Shown in pieces: positions 15,144 through 24,560 of a DNA stretch of 64,000 nucleotides; position 1 is the first letter of the stretch; the number at the start of each line of letters is the position of its first letter. The stretch spans positions 37,475-101,474 of the forward strand of contig JAHCHE010000013.1 in assembly GCA_026129905.1 (NCBI GenBank), read 5' to 3'. This DNA is from Bryobacteraceae bacterium. GTDB taxonomy: Bacteria > Acidobacteriota > Terriglobia > Bryobacterales > Bryobacteraceae. Under the pieces are notes generated by a model. It ran no database searches. It had not been told where the DNA came from and was given only the letters and a program-made list of their open reading frames with translations. The position numbers and the translations under genes are program-made.

Positions 15144-17669
15144 ATGCCAACGCCGTCGCCCTTGCGTGGCGCCGCCGCCGTGGTCCGGTTCGGACTCTGC
15201 CTCGTCGCCGTAAACCTGCTGGCGCCGCTCGCGGCCGCCCAGTGCTCCAATCCCTTCGTTGTACCCAACCAGAACTTCACTACCGGCACGCACAACTTTC
15301 CCGACAACAACGCCGTGAAGGCAAACAGCGTCAGCATCAGCGGCAGCGCCAGCGTCACCTTTGTCGCCGGCAATTGCATCCAATTGAGCCCGGGCTTTCG
15401 CGCCACCGCCGGCACGGCGGCCACCACCTTTCGCGCCTGGCTCCAGAACCCGCCCACGGCGGACTCCGCCTCGCCCTCCAGCGGCAGCGGCCTCACCCAG
15501 ACGTTCACCTGGAAGGCCTCCAGTTCGCCGAGCTACACTAACCTGGCGGAGATGCAAGCTCTCTTCCATACCTCCGTCTCGTTCGCGAACGCCTGCTACA
15601 TCCGCTACAACCGGACCGCGAACCGGCTGTACCTGAGGAACAACACGGACACAAGCTGGCTGGGCAACTTCGCGCCGGGGACCTCCGGCACGGCCAGCAA
15701 CTCGCAGTGCAGCATTAGCGGCACGGGGGCGTCGGCGAGCGGCGTCGGCAACCAGCTTACGCTGACCGTTCCCGTTACGTTTCAGGCTTCGTTCTCCGGG
15801 ACGAAGAACGACTATCTGTTCGCCCAGGACAACGCGGGGCTGACCTCCGGATGGCAGCCGAAGGGAACGTGGACGGTAGGGGCTGGGTCGAACCCGAAGA
15901 CGACCATCACAACCAATCCAGCGAACCTACAATTCAAGGTCGACGGCATTACGTACAATTCCCAGACCGACTTCTTCTGGACGCCCGGTAGTTCCCACAC
16001 AATCCAGGTTCCCACATTCCAGGGAACGGTCACTGCCCGCCGTATCTTCGATTACTGGTCGCCCAACCTAGGCAGGGCCGCGCGGTACAGGATCGCGGCG
16101 CCATCGTCTGCTACAACCTACACCGCAAACTTCAGCCCGCCCGTGGATACGACCCCGAAGATGCAGGGGCCAACTTGGCTCGAGGTCAACCTCAGCTACA
16201 TGCCCTTTGATCACTACTACGACGACGCCAGCCACATGGCAAGCCAGTACGGATTCCCTACCAGTTGCCCGGCCGGCTCCACGATTCGCGGTTGCTTCAA
16301 GACGGTCTTGGCCGACCTTCGACGCCAGGGAGTTTCCGGCGTCAGAATCTTCTTCGGCTTGTGCGGCGAAAGCGGATCCACGCCGCTTTCGGGATGTGCA
16401 CTTCTGAACCCCACTCAGGGAGGAACCTGGCGGAATGTTTCCGGCCCGCATGAACCGTGGAAAACGAACGTGGCAAATTTCTTTCGCGATGTCAGCGACG
16501 CCGATATCCAGAACATCATCCTCTCTCCAGCTCATCCGAGTTACCCTGTTTTCGCCGTGCCAAAATCGCAGACGACTACGCCCATGGGAAGCGACCTCGA
16601 TGATCACTGCGACGACACACAGAACACCGTTTATTTCAACCCAATGTCCCCGTTTGGGCGAAAGGCAGTCACCGTAAACGGTGAGATAGAGTACCGCCCG
16701 GTAGGCCAGGACCAGCCCTTCAACAGAGGCTACAACTGCGCGCCGATAAACCCCCATTTTGTGGGCTGGCAGCACCACTACGATGTTCTGGACTTTATGC
16801 TCTCGGCGGCCGCGCAGACGGAGGTTACGCCCTCTGGGAAGCGATTCACCGTCTCCGAGCTGGATTTCGAGCAGGAACTGAACGTCATGAACTTTCCTGT
16901 GCTCGCGCGCTTTATCAATGACAATGCCCAGACAGACTCCGGCATATCTGCCGGCGGTCTCCAGGAGGATGTCGGTGACGCGCTCGGAGATCTTATGGCA
17001 AGTTATAACTTCGACCCTTTGCGAGTCACTTGGTCGGCGCCGTGGACAGGCGTCCAACAGGACGCGAGCTATCATGTCGAGGAGTTTGACTGTCCTAATG
17101 TCTGGGAAGACATGGCCCGGAACATGGGGATTGACCAGATTGCGTCCGCCATCAATGGCACTGCCATCGGCAAACCGAGCCCACCGTTCACTCCGTACCT
17201 GTCGCCCGGCCCGTCTACCGGCTACCTTCACTGCAAGGGCTCCTTCGTAGACATGCACGACATGCCGGGCTATGGTCCTCAGCGGACCATTCTTGACTTC
17301 CACGTTCGGCCGGAGCTCCATGGAGCGGGAGCCCCTCCTGGGGGGATGGTTCAGGGTGAGGCAAAAGCGGATTTCAATGCGATTCGCCATCACCTCTATC
17401 ACGCGTGGGTGCGTCAGGATGCGATCGTGGTTTTGGGCGAAACCTGGAGCAATCCCAACTCAACCATACCGTGCGAGACAGGCCCTGCGGATGCCGCGAA
17501 AAACACGGTCGCGGGCTATAACGCGAGCCAACTCAAGGACGCCGGGCGCACCGTCATTTTCAGACCTTGGATGCAGTTACAACTGCCGTCCGGGATCTGT
17601 TTTACTTATCCGGACGACCAAAAGGTTAACTTTAACTGGCTGGGTCCGTACGGACCGGCAAATTTCTGA
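15144..17669 (+). CDS. Large secreted protein with coat-hanger-stack domain and unknown C-terminal domain
   Basis: 841 residues with a signal peptide (VNLLAPLAAAQ). Residues 45-95 match the '3-coathanger stack' pattern (VSISGSASVTFVAGNCIQLS then PGFRATAGTAATTFRA). Residues 245-330 resemble a repeat domain common in Acidobacteria (VDGITYNSQTDFFWTPGSSH ... TTYTANF). The C-terminal 500 residues (WLEVNLSYMPFDHYYDD onwards, many Cys and aromatic residues) look enzyme-like, perhaps a TIM-barrel glycosidase, but no family is recognised. ATG 15144 follows AAGGGAG. A decayed relative of the 5' end of this gene and of the preceding gene lies at 41.3-41.6 kb on the other strand. Confidence 0.75.
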   Translation: MPTPSPLRGAAAVVRFGLCLVAVNLLAPLAAAQCSNPFVVPNQNFTTGTHNFPDNNAVKANSVSISGSASVTFVAGNCIQLSPGFRATAGTAATTFRAWLQNPPTADSASPSSGSGLTQTFTWKASSSPSYTNLAEMQALFHTSVSFANACYIRYNRTANRLYLRNNTDTSWLGNFAPGTSGTASNSQCSISGTGASASGVGNQLTLTVPVTFQASFSGTKNDYLFAQDNAGLTSGWQPKGTWTVGAGSNPKTTITTNPANLQFKVDGITYNSQTDFFWTPGSSHTIQVPTFQGTVTARRIFDYWSPNLGRAARYRIAAPSSATTYTANFSPPVDTTPKMQGPTWLEVNLSYMPFDHYYDDASHMASQYGFPTSCPAGSTIRGCFKTVLADLRRQGVSGVRIFFGLCGESGSTPLSGCALLNPTQGGTWRNVSGPHEPWKTNVANFFRDVSDADIQNIILSPAHPSYPVFAVPKSQTTTPMGSDLDDHCDDTQNTVYFNPMSPFGRKAVTVNGEIEYRPVGQDQPFNRGYNCAPINPHFVGWQHHYDVLDFMLSAAAQTEVTPSGKRFTVSELDFEQELNVMNFPVLARFINDNAQTDSGISAGGLQEDVGDALGDLMASYNFDPLRVTWSAPWTGVQQDASYHVEEFDCPNVWEDMARNMGIDQIASAINGTAIGKPSPPFTPYLSPGPSTGYLHCKGSFVDMHDMPGYGPQRTILDFHVRPELHGAGAPPGGMVQGEAKADFNAIRHHLYHAWVRQDAIVVLGETWSNPNSTIPCETGPADAAKNTVAGYNASQLKDAGRTVIFRPWMQLQLPSGICFTYPDDQKVNFNWLGPYGPANF

Positions 17670-17754
17670 ACATGCTTCCAACAGCGGCAAACCAGGCGCC
17701 CACTAGAGGTTTCACAGACCCGTCGCGCCCTGGGCCGCGATTCGAGAGAATGCC

Positions 17755-18480
17755 ATGAAAGCCACACCAACGATCCTCGCTGGGCTCCTTTCGGCTGCCT
17801 TCGTTGCTGGGCAAACAACTGCCAGAATCGAAGGCATGGTTACATCCGAGGATGGAAAGCCGTTGCCGGGGGCGGTAGTGCTGTACCGGAGTATTCCCCG
17901 CCTGGAGATCATGGGCGGGAGGGCGCAGCCTGCCGCCGGGGAGCCGGTTGTCGACGGTTTGACCGCCTCGGATGCGGCGGGAGGGTTCACGGTCCCCGAC
18001 CTTCCAGCCGGCCATTACATTGTCTGCGCCGAAGTCCCTTTGGCGGCCTATCTCAATCCCTGCAAATGGTCCGCGACACCATCGCTGACCCTGTCCTCCG
18101 ACGCTGTCGGCAGGCCTGCAATCGTGCTCAAGAAAGGCGTGTTCCTGCGGGTGCACGTAAACGACCCGGTCGGGCTTCTCCCCATGCTCGATCTCGGTAC
18201 AATGAGCAGACGCAACTTGATCGTCGGAGTGCGGTTCGGAAAGGGGGCGTTTCTTGGCGCCCGGGAGACAAACACGGATAAGACCGGCTTCGACTATGAG
18301 ATGGTCATCCCCGCCGGTGAACCGCTGAGCCTGTGGGTGTTCAGCCGCCACGTAACTTTGACGGACTCGAAGGGTTCTGCGGTGGACAATTCCGGAGCGA
18401 TGATTCCGTTCCAGGCTGTCGCCGGCCAGGATCAGTCTTTCACGCTCAATGTTACCGGACACGTACCGGGCGTGCAGTAA
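17755..18480 (+). CDS. Secreted CarboxypepD_reg-domain protein
   Basis: 241 residues with a signal peptide (TPTILAGLLSAAFVAGQ). Residues 22-100 form a carboxypeptidase regulatory-like beta sandwich (ARIEGMVTSEDGKPLPGAVV ... TVPDLPAGHYIV), a fold used as a surface or adhesion module. The C-terminal half (VFLRVHVNDPVGLLPML ...) is a second beta domain of unknown type. It lies between two large secreted proteins and the first TIGR03437 gene begins 10 bases after its stop, so it is probably part of that transcription unit. No catalytic residues are recognised. Confidence 0.65.
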   Translation: MKATPTILAGLLSAAFVAGQTTARIEGMVTSEDGKPLPGAVVLYRSIPRLEIMGGRAQPAAGEPVVDGLTASDAAGGFTVPDLPAGHYIVCAEVPLAAYLNPCKWSATPSLTLSSDAVGRPAIVLKKGVFLRVHVNDPVGLLPMLDLGTMSRRNLIVGVRFGKGAFLGARETNTDKTGFDYEMVIPAGEPLSLWVFSRHVTLTDSKGSAVDNSGAMIPFQAVAGQDQSFTLNVTGHVPGVQ

Positions 18481-18489
18481 GAGGTCGTT

Positions 18490-20079
18490 GTGCGTCTCAT
18501 AGCTTTACTTCTATTGGTCGTTACAGCCGCATACGGTCAGAAGCCCGTGATTTTCTCGGGCGGAGTCGTCAACGCCGCCAGCTACGGTCCCGGCGCGCGT
18601 GGCATGTACGGCATCAGCGGCTCCGTGGCATCCATCTTCGGGCATAATCTCGCACAACTGACCGAGTCCGCGAATTCCGTTCCCCTCCCCACAAGGCTTG
18701 CCGGAACTTCCGTAACGGTGAAGGGAATGCCGGCGCCGCTATACTACGTCTCACCGGACCAAATCAATATCCAGATTCCATCGTTTGCCGCTCCTGGCAG
18801 CGAACCGGTAATTGTGGTTGCGACTCCCACCGGAATCAGCGACCCCGTCAGAATTGAGGATTTCGTCCCAAATTTCGGCATTTTCACGCTGGATGGAAGC
18901 GGCTGTGGACGGGGCGTCGTCTTGAATGTTGGAAGCGACGGCGCCCTGTCGCTGAACTCGCCGGATAATTCCGCTTCACCAGGAGAGTCCCTTGCCATCT
19001 TTGGGACCGGTATGGGCTCGGCGCGCGATGCCCCCGACGGCCTACCCGCCCCTTTCAATCCACCGGCAGTGCCGTACGATACGCAGGTCGAGGTAGCCTT
19101 CAAAGCCTACTATGCTCCTCCTCCCTTTACCGCGCCGGGAGATGTCCCCTGGGTGGGAAATCGGGCCACGTTTGTAGGACGAGCTCCAGGACTGATTGGA
19201 GTGGATCAGGTAAACGTTCAGATTCCCGAGAACGCGCCGGAAGGGTGCGCGGTCCCGATCACTGCGAAAGGGAGCCAACCAGTCTCCATCAGCATCCGCC
19301 AAGGCGGCGGGGTCTGCATCGATCCTTCCGCGGAAAGCTATGGTCAGCTCTCTTGGGAACGCACCGTAGCGATCGGAACCGATGCCGATGGCCAAACGGA
19401 AACGTTCACCGCCATCCTTACGGCAGCCCCCGGCATGGAAGCGCCCCCGCCGGGCGGCTCGAGTGCCTCGTCGCGTTATGTCAACTCGCCGCGGTATGCC
19501 GGCTTCTGTCCCACGCCGGGACACAGATCCCTGGATGCCGGCGCCTTGACCCTGCAAGGTCCGGGGTTCGGACCGGTGGTGGCGGGGGCTGCGGTGGTGA
19601 ACGGCCATCGAGTAGTTCGCGCCACGCTTCCGCCGGGCACGATCCAGCCAGGCTTGTTCCAGGTGCGAGCCATCGGAAGCAGCGACATCGGCGCATTCGA
19701 ATCGAGCCTCGAAATCGGGTCGGGCATCGGCGTCACGACGTCCCTTCCGGCGGGCACCCAGATAAACCCCAGGGCGCCGTTTACGGTGAACTGGACCGGC
19801 GGCGCTCCGAATGCACGGGTGACAATGAACGTTGTTACTCACCGGGGAGCGTGGGACTACTCCTCGTATGTCCAGACCCGGGCCTCAGCCGGAACAATTA
19901 CGATGTACACAGACGGCTTCGGCTGGCTCCCGGTGGCGGCCCGTGGCCCCGTGGAGATTGTGCTGGACGTAACGCCCGATCCATCGCTGGAAACCGCCAT
20001 CACAGCGCCCGGACTCTCGCTGGGCGGCCGACATACGTGGAAATATACATACCGCTTCGGCGGCCTGTGGATCCCGTAG
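18490..20079 (+). CDS. TIGR03437-domain secreted protein A
   Basis: 529 residues starting at GTG 18490 (AGAGG upstream) with a short signal peptide (LIALLLLVVTAAYGQ). Residues 20-250 are the Solibacter-type domain: GGVVNAASYGPG, SVASIFGHNLAQ, YYVSPDQINIQIP, IFGTGMGS. The C-terminal region (about 290-529) is a different beta-rich domain. Function is unknown; such proteins are exported and numerous in Bryobacterales. It is the tandem paralogue of the next gene, and its stop lies 48 bases before that gene's preferred start. Confidence 0.8.
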   Translation: MRLIALLLLVVTAAYGQKPVIFSGGVVNAASYGPGARGMYGISGSVASIFGHNLAQLTESANSVPLPTRLAGTSVTVKGMPAPLYYVSPDQINIQIPSFAAPGSEPVIVVATPTGISDPVRIEDFVPNFGIFTLDGSGCGRGVVLNVGSDGALSLNSPDNSASPGESLAIFGTGMGSARDAPDGLPAPFNPPAVPYDTQVEVAFKAYYAPPPFTAPGDVPWVGNRATFVGRAPGLIGVDQVNVQIPENAPEGCAVPITAKGSQPVSISIRQGGGVCIDPSAESYGQLSWERTVAIGTDADGQTETFTAILTAAPGMEAPPPGGSSASSRYVNSPRYAGFCPTPGHRSLDAGALTLQGPGFGPVVAGAAVVNGHRVVRATLPPGTIQPGLFQVRAIGSSDIGAFESSLEIGSGIGVTTSLPAGTQINPRAPFTVNWTGGAPNARVTMNVVTHRGAWDYSSYVQTRASAGTITMYTDGFGWLPVAARGPVEIVLDVTPDPSLETAITAPGLSLGGRHTWKYTYRFGGLWIP

Positions 20080-20127
20080 GGCAGCGACGTGCGGAACTCA
20101 TTTCAGCCTTCGACGAGGCAACAAACG

Positions 20128-21771
20128 ATGCCGAAGCTGTACAGAGCCTTTCCTGCTCTTCTCCTCGCGACTTGTCCTGGTCTCTTTGCCCAGAAGCCGG
20201 TAATTTACCCGAACGGCGTGGTGAACGCGGCCTCCTATTCACGCAGCGTGAAAGGCGAGGCGCTGGTGGTCGGCGGAGCCATCTTCTCGATTTTCGGCGA
20301 AAACCTGGCCGCGTCAGAGCAGGAAGCGCCTGGCACGCCGCTGCCTATCGTACTCGGCGGGACTTCCGTCACGGTAGCCGGAATCGACGCCCCGCTGTTC
20401 TATGTCTCGCCCGGGCAAATCAACTTCCAGGCGCCCAATGCCATCAGCCGGCGGGTGGGGGAACGGGTTCCGGTAGTGGTCGCCACGGCCGCCGGCGCCA
20501 GCGATCCAGTACTTGCCTTTGTCCAACAGGACGCGGCCGGCATCTTTTCGCAGGGAGAAGGCGGGTGCGGGCAAGGAGTAGTCCAGAATGTGGCCGCCGA
20601 TGGGAGCGTGAGTCTGAATACGCCTCTTAACAGCGCTTCGCCGGGAAGCTACGTGGTCATTTATGGCACCGGAATGGGGCCGCTATACTCGCCGCCAGAG
20701 GACGGCCACCCGGCGGGAACGGACCCGTTTACGGGAGTGCTGTTCCCGGCGATCGACCTGGGGATTGAGGGCTTTAGGTTCCACCTCAACGGACCAGTGT
20801 CGTGGTCCGGGCTGACTCCCGGACTGGTGGGCGTGCACCAGGTAAACGTGCGGCTTGACGACGACGCATTCGAGGGCTGCGCCGTTCCTGTGCGGCTGAC
20901 TAGCCGAGTTATCGGTTCGGGCCCGCCAGCAACGATCAGCATCCGCAAAGGCGGCGGACCGTGCCAGGATGCGCCGAAGGTGAGCTTCGCAAATGTCGGC
21001 TGGCGCAAAATGATCACCACCTCGGACGACTCGCCGTCCGGCGTCGCGGAAGAACGGTTCACCGCCTCTTTTTCCTCGGCGCCCGAGAACCTGGCGGTTC
21101 CATTCCCCGATCCGGCCGATCCGCCGTCGCGAGGGTGCCCTTGCGGTGGGCTGCCCGTTCGGTATGCATCTCGCTGCAAACTGGCAGGCCTGACAGCGCT
21201 GGACGCAGGGGCGCTCAGGCTGGAAGGCGTGCCGGGAGGCCCTCTGACGGTGCTGCCCTCGCCGTCGATCGGTGAAGCTTCGTACGGGATGCCGCTGCCG
21301 CCGGGCAGCCTGGAGGGCGGGACGCTGCGGGTCACCGCGGCGGGCGGCGCCGGCGTGGGCGGCTTCGACACAGACGTGACTGTACCGGCGCCGATTGAGG
21401 TCACCACGCCGCTGACGCCGGGAACGGTGATCGACATCCGCCGGCCCTTCTCCGTGGATTGGAGCGGAGGCAGCCCGGATGCCGTCGTGCAAATGCAGCT
21501 TATCGCGTACCACGATCCGGAGGGCATTTTAGGCGCGGCCTGCACCTGCCAGGTACTGGCCTCCGAAGGCACGGTGGAGCTCGGTATGGGCCAGAACCTG
21601 GAGGGCGAGGTGCTGCTCCGGATCTTCAACAGGAGCGAAAACGCGGAAGTGGTGCTGACCGTCAGCCCGCGCATGAGCAAGCTGACGCGGGTCAGCGCCC
21701 CAGGCCTGACCCGCGAAGGCCGGCACGAATGGAGCTACGAGTACCGCTTCAAAGGACTGAAGATCCGATAG
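20128..21771 (+). CDS. TIGR03437-domain secreted protein B
   Basis: About 547 residues. ATG 20128 is preferred because it begins a standard signal peptide (MPKLYRAFPALLLATCPGLFA); a GTG at 20089 would add a polar tail in front. The architecture repeats protein A: GVVNAASYSRS, AIFSIFGENLAA, FYVSPGQINFQAP, IYGTGMGP, then a divergent C-terminal beta region ending HEWSYEYRFKGLKI, matched by HTWKYTYRFGGLWI in A. The conserved ends show a tandem duplication of the whole gene. Cys pairs around residue 340 (CPCGG, SRCKLAG) are specific to this copy. Confidence 0.8.
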   Translation: MPKLYRAFPALLLATCPGLFAQKPVIYPNGVVNAASYSRSVKGEALVVGGAIFSIFGENLAASEQEAPGTPLPIVLGGTSVTVAGIDAPLFYVSPGQINFQAPNAISRRVGERVPVVVATAAGASDPVLAFVQQDAAGIFSQGEGGCGQGVVQNVAADGSVSLNTPLNSASPGSYVVIYGTGMGPLYSPPEDGHPAGTDPFTGVLFPAIDLGIEGFRFHLNGPVSWSGLTPGLVGVHQVNVRLDDDAFEGCAVPVRLTSRVIGSGPPATISIRKGGGPCQDAPKVSFANVGWRKMITTSDDSPSGVAEERFTASFSSAPENLAVPFPDPADPPSRGCPCGGLPVRYASRCKLAGLTALDAGALRLEGVPGGPLTVLPSPSIGEASYGMPLPPGSLEGGTLRVTAAGGAGVGGFDTDVTVPAPIEVTTPLTPGTVIDIRRPFSVDWSGGSPDAVVQMQLIAYHDPEGILGAACTCQVLASEGTVELGMGQNLEGEVLLRIFNRSENAEVVLTVSPRMSKLTRVSAPGLTREGRHEWSYEYRFKGLKIR

Positions 21772-21783
21772 AGGCCAGAGAGG

Positions 21784-21996
21784 TTGTTATGCCGACTGGC
21801 TGGGGCGCATCTGTTGATCGGCGCCCGGACTGCCGCTCTCACCTTCCGCCCCGCCGTCTTGGATTCACAAGATGAGGCCGGCAGGACGCTACGGGTGGTC
21901 ATTCCGTTCGACCGGATTCGCAATACAGGTGCCGGGACCGGTTTCAACACCTACGCCACCGGCGCTGGAGCATGGAACATCGTGTGGGTGCGCTGA
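21784..21996 (+). CDS. Small open frame, possible gene fragment
   Basis: Seventy residues from a TTG abutting GAGG. Codon use (GC-rich third positions) and the ending GAGTGFNTYATGAGAWNIVW look protein-like, and the composition resembles the C-terminal end of a secreted beta protein. An ATG at 21788 in another frame stops after 28 codons, so a frameshifted remnant is as likely as a real gene. It occupies most of the 315-base gap before the LamG operon; nothing else is seen in that gap. Confidence 0.3.
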   Translation: MLCRLAGAHLLIGARTAALTFRPAVLDSQDEAGRTLRVVIPFDRIRNTGAGTGFNTYATGAGAWNIVWVR

Positions 21997-22086
21997 GGCG
22001 GTTGTTCCGGAGCCGGAACCCTACGCACAACCACGAACGAGAAGCAACGTCTCAGCGTCGCCGGGCCAGAATCCCACCTGACGCAA

Positions 22087-23940
22087 CTACGTTCGAAACG
22101 CGGCCGTGGCGTGCGCCAGAATGCGGTCTTCCGGGAGCGCTTTCGAGTAAACCGCAACTTCTTCCAGCCGTCCGGAAAACGGGTATAACAGGCGCGCCGG
22201 ACCCGGGAACGGCGCGAACAGCGCGCGGCGTTCGCCGGTGATGCCGGCGAAGAGATCGAGGTTCGTCGCGAGCGCCGCCTTGTACGGCGTCACGGTCAGC
22301 TCGTAGCGAACGTGGCCAAAGTGGCGGCCCGCTGTGTACACGTAAAGAAACGCTTTGGCGGGGGTATAGGTAACCGCGAGATAGGTGGGCTCCGTCCGCA
22401 CACTCGGACCCGTGTTCTTCGGGGAATCGACGTACGGCTTCTTTTCCGCCAGCCGAACGAAGGCCGTCCCGGTACCGACCCAGAGCTGCCACTGGTAAGG
22501 GGAGTTCGGGTCGCTCGGATTGTCGGGGCCCGCGTAAAGCGCATAGCCGAACTTCTTGGTCGCGGCCGGCGTCGCCGTGCCCGGTATCGAGGATTCGATC
22601 ACGCAGAAGTACTTGCCGCGCGCATTGAGGCCCCATTCCGGAAGCGCCAGCGCCTCCAGCGTGAACTCCGGCGGATTGAGAGGACCGGAGGAGACGATCT
22701 TCACGAAGCCGCCCTGCACCCGGACAGACTTGGCCGGAAACGATGCCGCCACCGGCGGGAACAGGTCCAGCAGGGTAGGCTGGCCGAGGTCGAGCTTGAT
22801 CGGACCGGCGGCGGGAGACCGGTGAGCGGCAGTGCCTTCCGGAAGCGGCGCGGCGGCCTTGTCGTAGGTCCCATCGCGCGATCCGGTGGCGTCGTCCGCG
22901 GTCGTCCCGGTTTCTTCCACCAGACGCCAGTAGCCCTCCGGACTCTCCTTCTTGACCTCGTCCGGATACTTCAGGTCCTCGGTGAGCGCGGCGACGACGT
23001 GAGAAGCGATGCGTTCTTCCCCGAGCGCCTTGTCGTAGATGGCGACCTCCCCGATGCGTCCCGAGAACGGATAGAGCATCTGGTTCGGCCCGGGGAGCGG
23101 AGGAAAAAGCGCCCGGTTCACATCCGTGATGCCGATCAGCAGGTCTCCGCTCACCGCCGGCTTGTACGGGAAGGCGTTGAGTTCCACCTTGGCCTGGTCG
23201 ATATCCTTCTCCGGGAAGAACAGGAAGAGAAAGGCCTTCGTCCCGTCGAAGGTCGCGCCGATGTAGGTGGGGCGGCGGAAGACTTCCGTGGCGGGATTCG
23301 GCGCGTGCCCCATCCGCTTGAATTCGGTCCCCGTGCCCGCCCACAGTTGCCAGTGGTATTTGGAATTGGGATCGTTTGGATCGTCGGGGCCGGCGTAGAT
23401 GGCAAAGCCGAGCTTCTTCGCGCCGCCGGGCTCGGAGGCGAGCGGCCCGGAGGACTCCAGCACGCAATAATACCGGCCGCGGTCGTTCAGCCCCCACTCG
23501 GGAAAGACCAGCGCTTCGAGGGTGAAGGACGCCGGGTTCAGGTTGGCGTCGAACGGCACGCGCACGAATCCACCCTGGACGCGAACCGATGTCGAGGCGG
23601 CGTCGGTTTGTACCAGCAGCGGCTGCTGAGCCAACCCGAGCTCGAGCTTGACCGGATTCGCGGCGGGGGAACGGTGCGGCGCGGGGATATCGGGCAACGA
23701 CGACGAAACCTTACCATAAGTCCCGTCCGGCGATCCTCCAACCTCGTTCTTCGCGACCGTTCCGGACGCTTCGCGGAGCCGCCAGTGGCCCTTTGGCGAA
23801 TCGCCGGCGACCTGGCCCGGGTATCCCGGCCCGAACGTGACATCGTCGAGCGCCAGGATCGTACCGCAGCCGGCAAAGCGAAACAGCAAGAGAACGGCGA
23901 GGACGGCAAGGGGCGTCAGCAGAAGATACCATTCGCTCAT
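22087..23940 (-). CDS. Double LamG-domain protein with lipobox-like membrane leader
   Basis: 617 residues, last gene of a five-gene minus-strand operon. Residues 5-25 form a hydrophobic segment ending F-A-G-C (Cys25) that is nearly identical to that of the single-LamG protein upstream (LLLTPLAxLAVLLLFRFxGC). Two concanavalin-like LamG domains follow (about 40-310 and 320-617), each opening with G(H/Y)WRL ... GS(P/R)DGTY and closing with LLYPFSGRLEEVAVYSKAL. Such domains bind glycans or surface proteins. AAGGAG lies 8 bases before the ATG. If Cys25 is lipidated, the protein would be a surface-displayed lipoprotein matured by the Lgt- and LspA-like proteins of the same operon. Confidence 0.75.
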   Translation of the reverse strand: MSEWYLLLTPLAVLAVLLLFRFAGCGTILALDDVTFGPGYPGQVAGDSPKGHWRLREASGTVAKNEVGGSPDGTYGKVSSSLPDIPAPHRSPAANPVKLELGLAQQPLLVQTDAASTSVRVQGGFVRVPFDANLNPASFTLEALVFPEWGLNDRGRYYCVLESSGPLASEPGGAKKLGFAIYAGPDDPNDPNSKYHWQLWAGTGTEFKRMGHAPNPATEVFRRPTYIGATFDGTKAFLFLFFPEKDIDQAKVELNAFPYKPAVSGDLLIGITDVNRALFPPLPGPNQMLYPFSGRIGEVAIYDKALGEERIASHVVAALTEDLKYPDEVKKESPEGYWRLVEETGTTADDATGSRDGTYDKAAAPLPEGTAAHRSPAAGPIKLDLGQPTLLDLFPPVAASFPAKSVRVQGGFVKIVSSGPLNPPEFTLEALALPEWGLNARGKYFCVIESSIPGTATPAATKKFGYALYAGPDNPSDPNSPYQWQLWVGTGTAFVRLAEKKPYVDSPKNTGPSVRTEPTYLAVTYTPAKAFLYVYTAGRHFGHVRYELTVTPYKAALATNLDLFAGITGERRALFAPFPGPARLLYPFSGRLEEVAVYSKALPEDRILAHATAAFRT

Positions 23941-24003
23941 ACACGGACTCCTTGTAGGCGATGCCGGCGCGCATGCGGCAGCGCCGGCGCTGAACGGGAG
24001 CGG

Positions 24004-24537
24004 TTAACCGATGGGCCGTTCCTCGACGCGCGGCGGTTCCCGGAGCGGTTCGGGCGCGCGGCAGCGCTCGTAGCGGCAAACGGGCTCGGGCGGCTTCGGC
24101 GGGCAGCACTTCTCGATCTGCTCACGCAGCGCCTCCTCGCGCTCGCGCGCCAGCGCCGCTTCGGCGTGAGTGGCCGCATAGAGCGCCGCCAGCGTCTCCG
24201 TGGCCTTCTTGATTGCGGTCTGCAACTCCGTTTGCAGATACGACTGGTTCACCAGGTGACAGGTGTTTCGCGAGATCTGCTCCAGCATGCAGATCATCGT
24301 GTCGTTCTGCTGCGAGTTGTGAAACAGCGCCTGGTTCGTGTAGACGCCCAGCGTGATCAGGGTTTTGAATCCTTGCTGGAGCGTGCCGTTGACGGAGTCC
24401 ACCGAAGCGCGGACGGCGTCGGTAGCGGCCTTCAGAGCGTCCAGCTTGCCCTTGACATCGTCCAGGCGGCCGTTGACCCCGTCCAGCCGGGCATTCGCTC
24501 CCTTGAGTTCATTGTGGAAATCAGTTGCGGACGGCAT
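24004..24537 (-). CDS. Coiled-coil Cys-rich protein between LamG genes
   Basis: 177 residues without signal peptide or clear membrane segment. Residues 8-60 show heptad-like repeats (NARLDGVNGRLDDVKGKLDA). The middle contains isolated Cys residues (MICMLEQ, RNTCHL). Residues 115-140 form a second charged coil, followed by a Pro/Cys-rich tail (CCPPKPPEPVCRYERC). AAAGGAG lies 9 bases before ATG 24537. It sits 23 bases after the single-LamG gene and 63 bases before the double-LamG gene. No family is recognised; it may be a cytoplasmic scaffold or partner of the two LamG proteins. Confidence 0.65.
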   Translation of the reverse strand: MPSATDFHNELKGANARLDGVNGRLDDVKGKLDALKAATDAVRASVDSVNGTLQQGFKTLITLGVYTNQALFHNSQQNDTMICMLEQISRNTCHLVNQSYLQTELQTAIKKATETLAALYAATHAEAALAREREEALREQIEKCCPPKPPEPVCRYERCRAPEPLREPPRVEERPIG

Positions 24538-24560
24538 GTCCGGTTGCTCCTTTCGTTCGT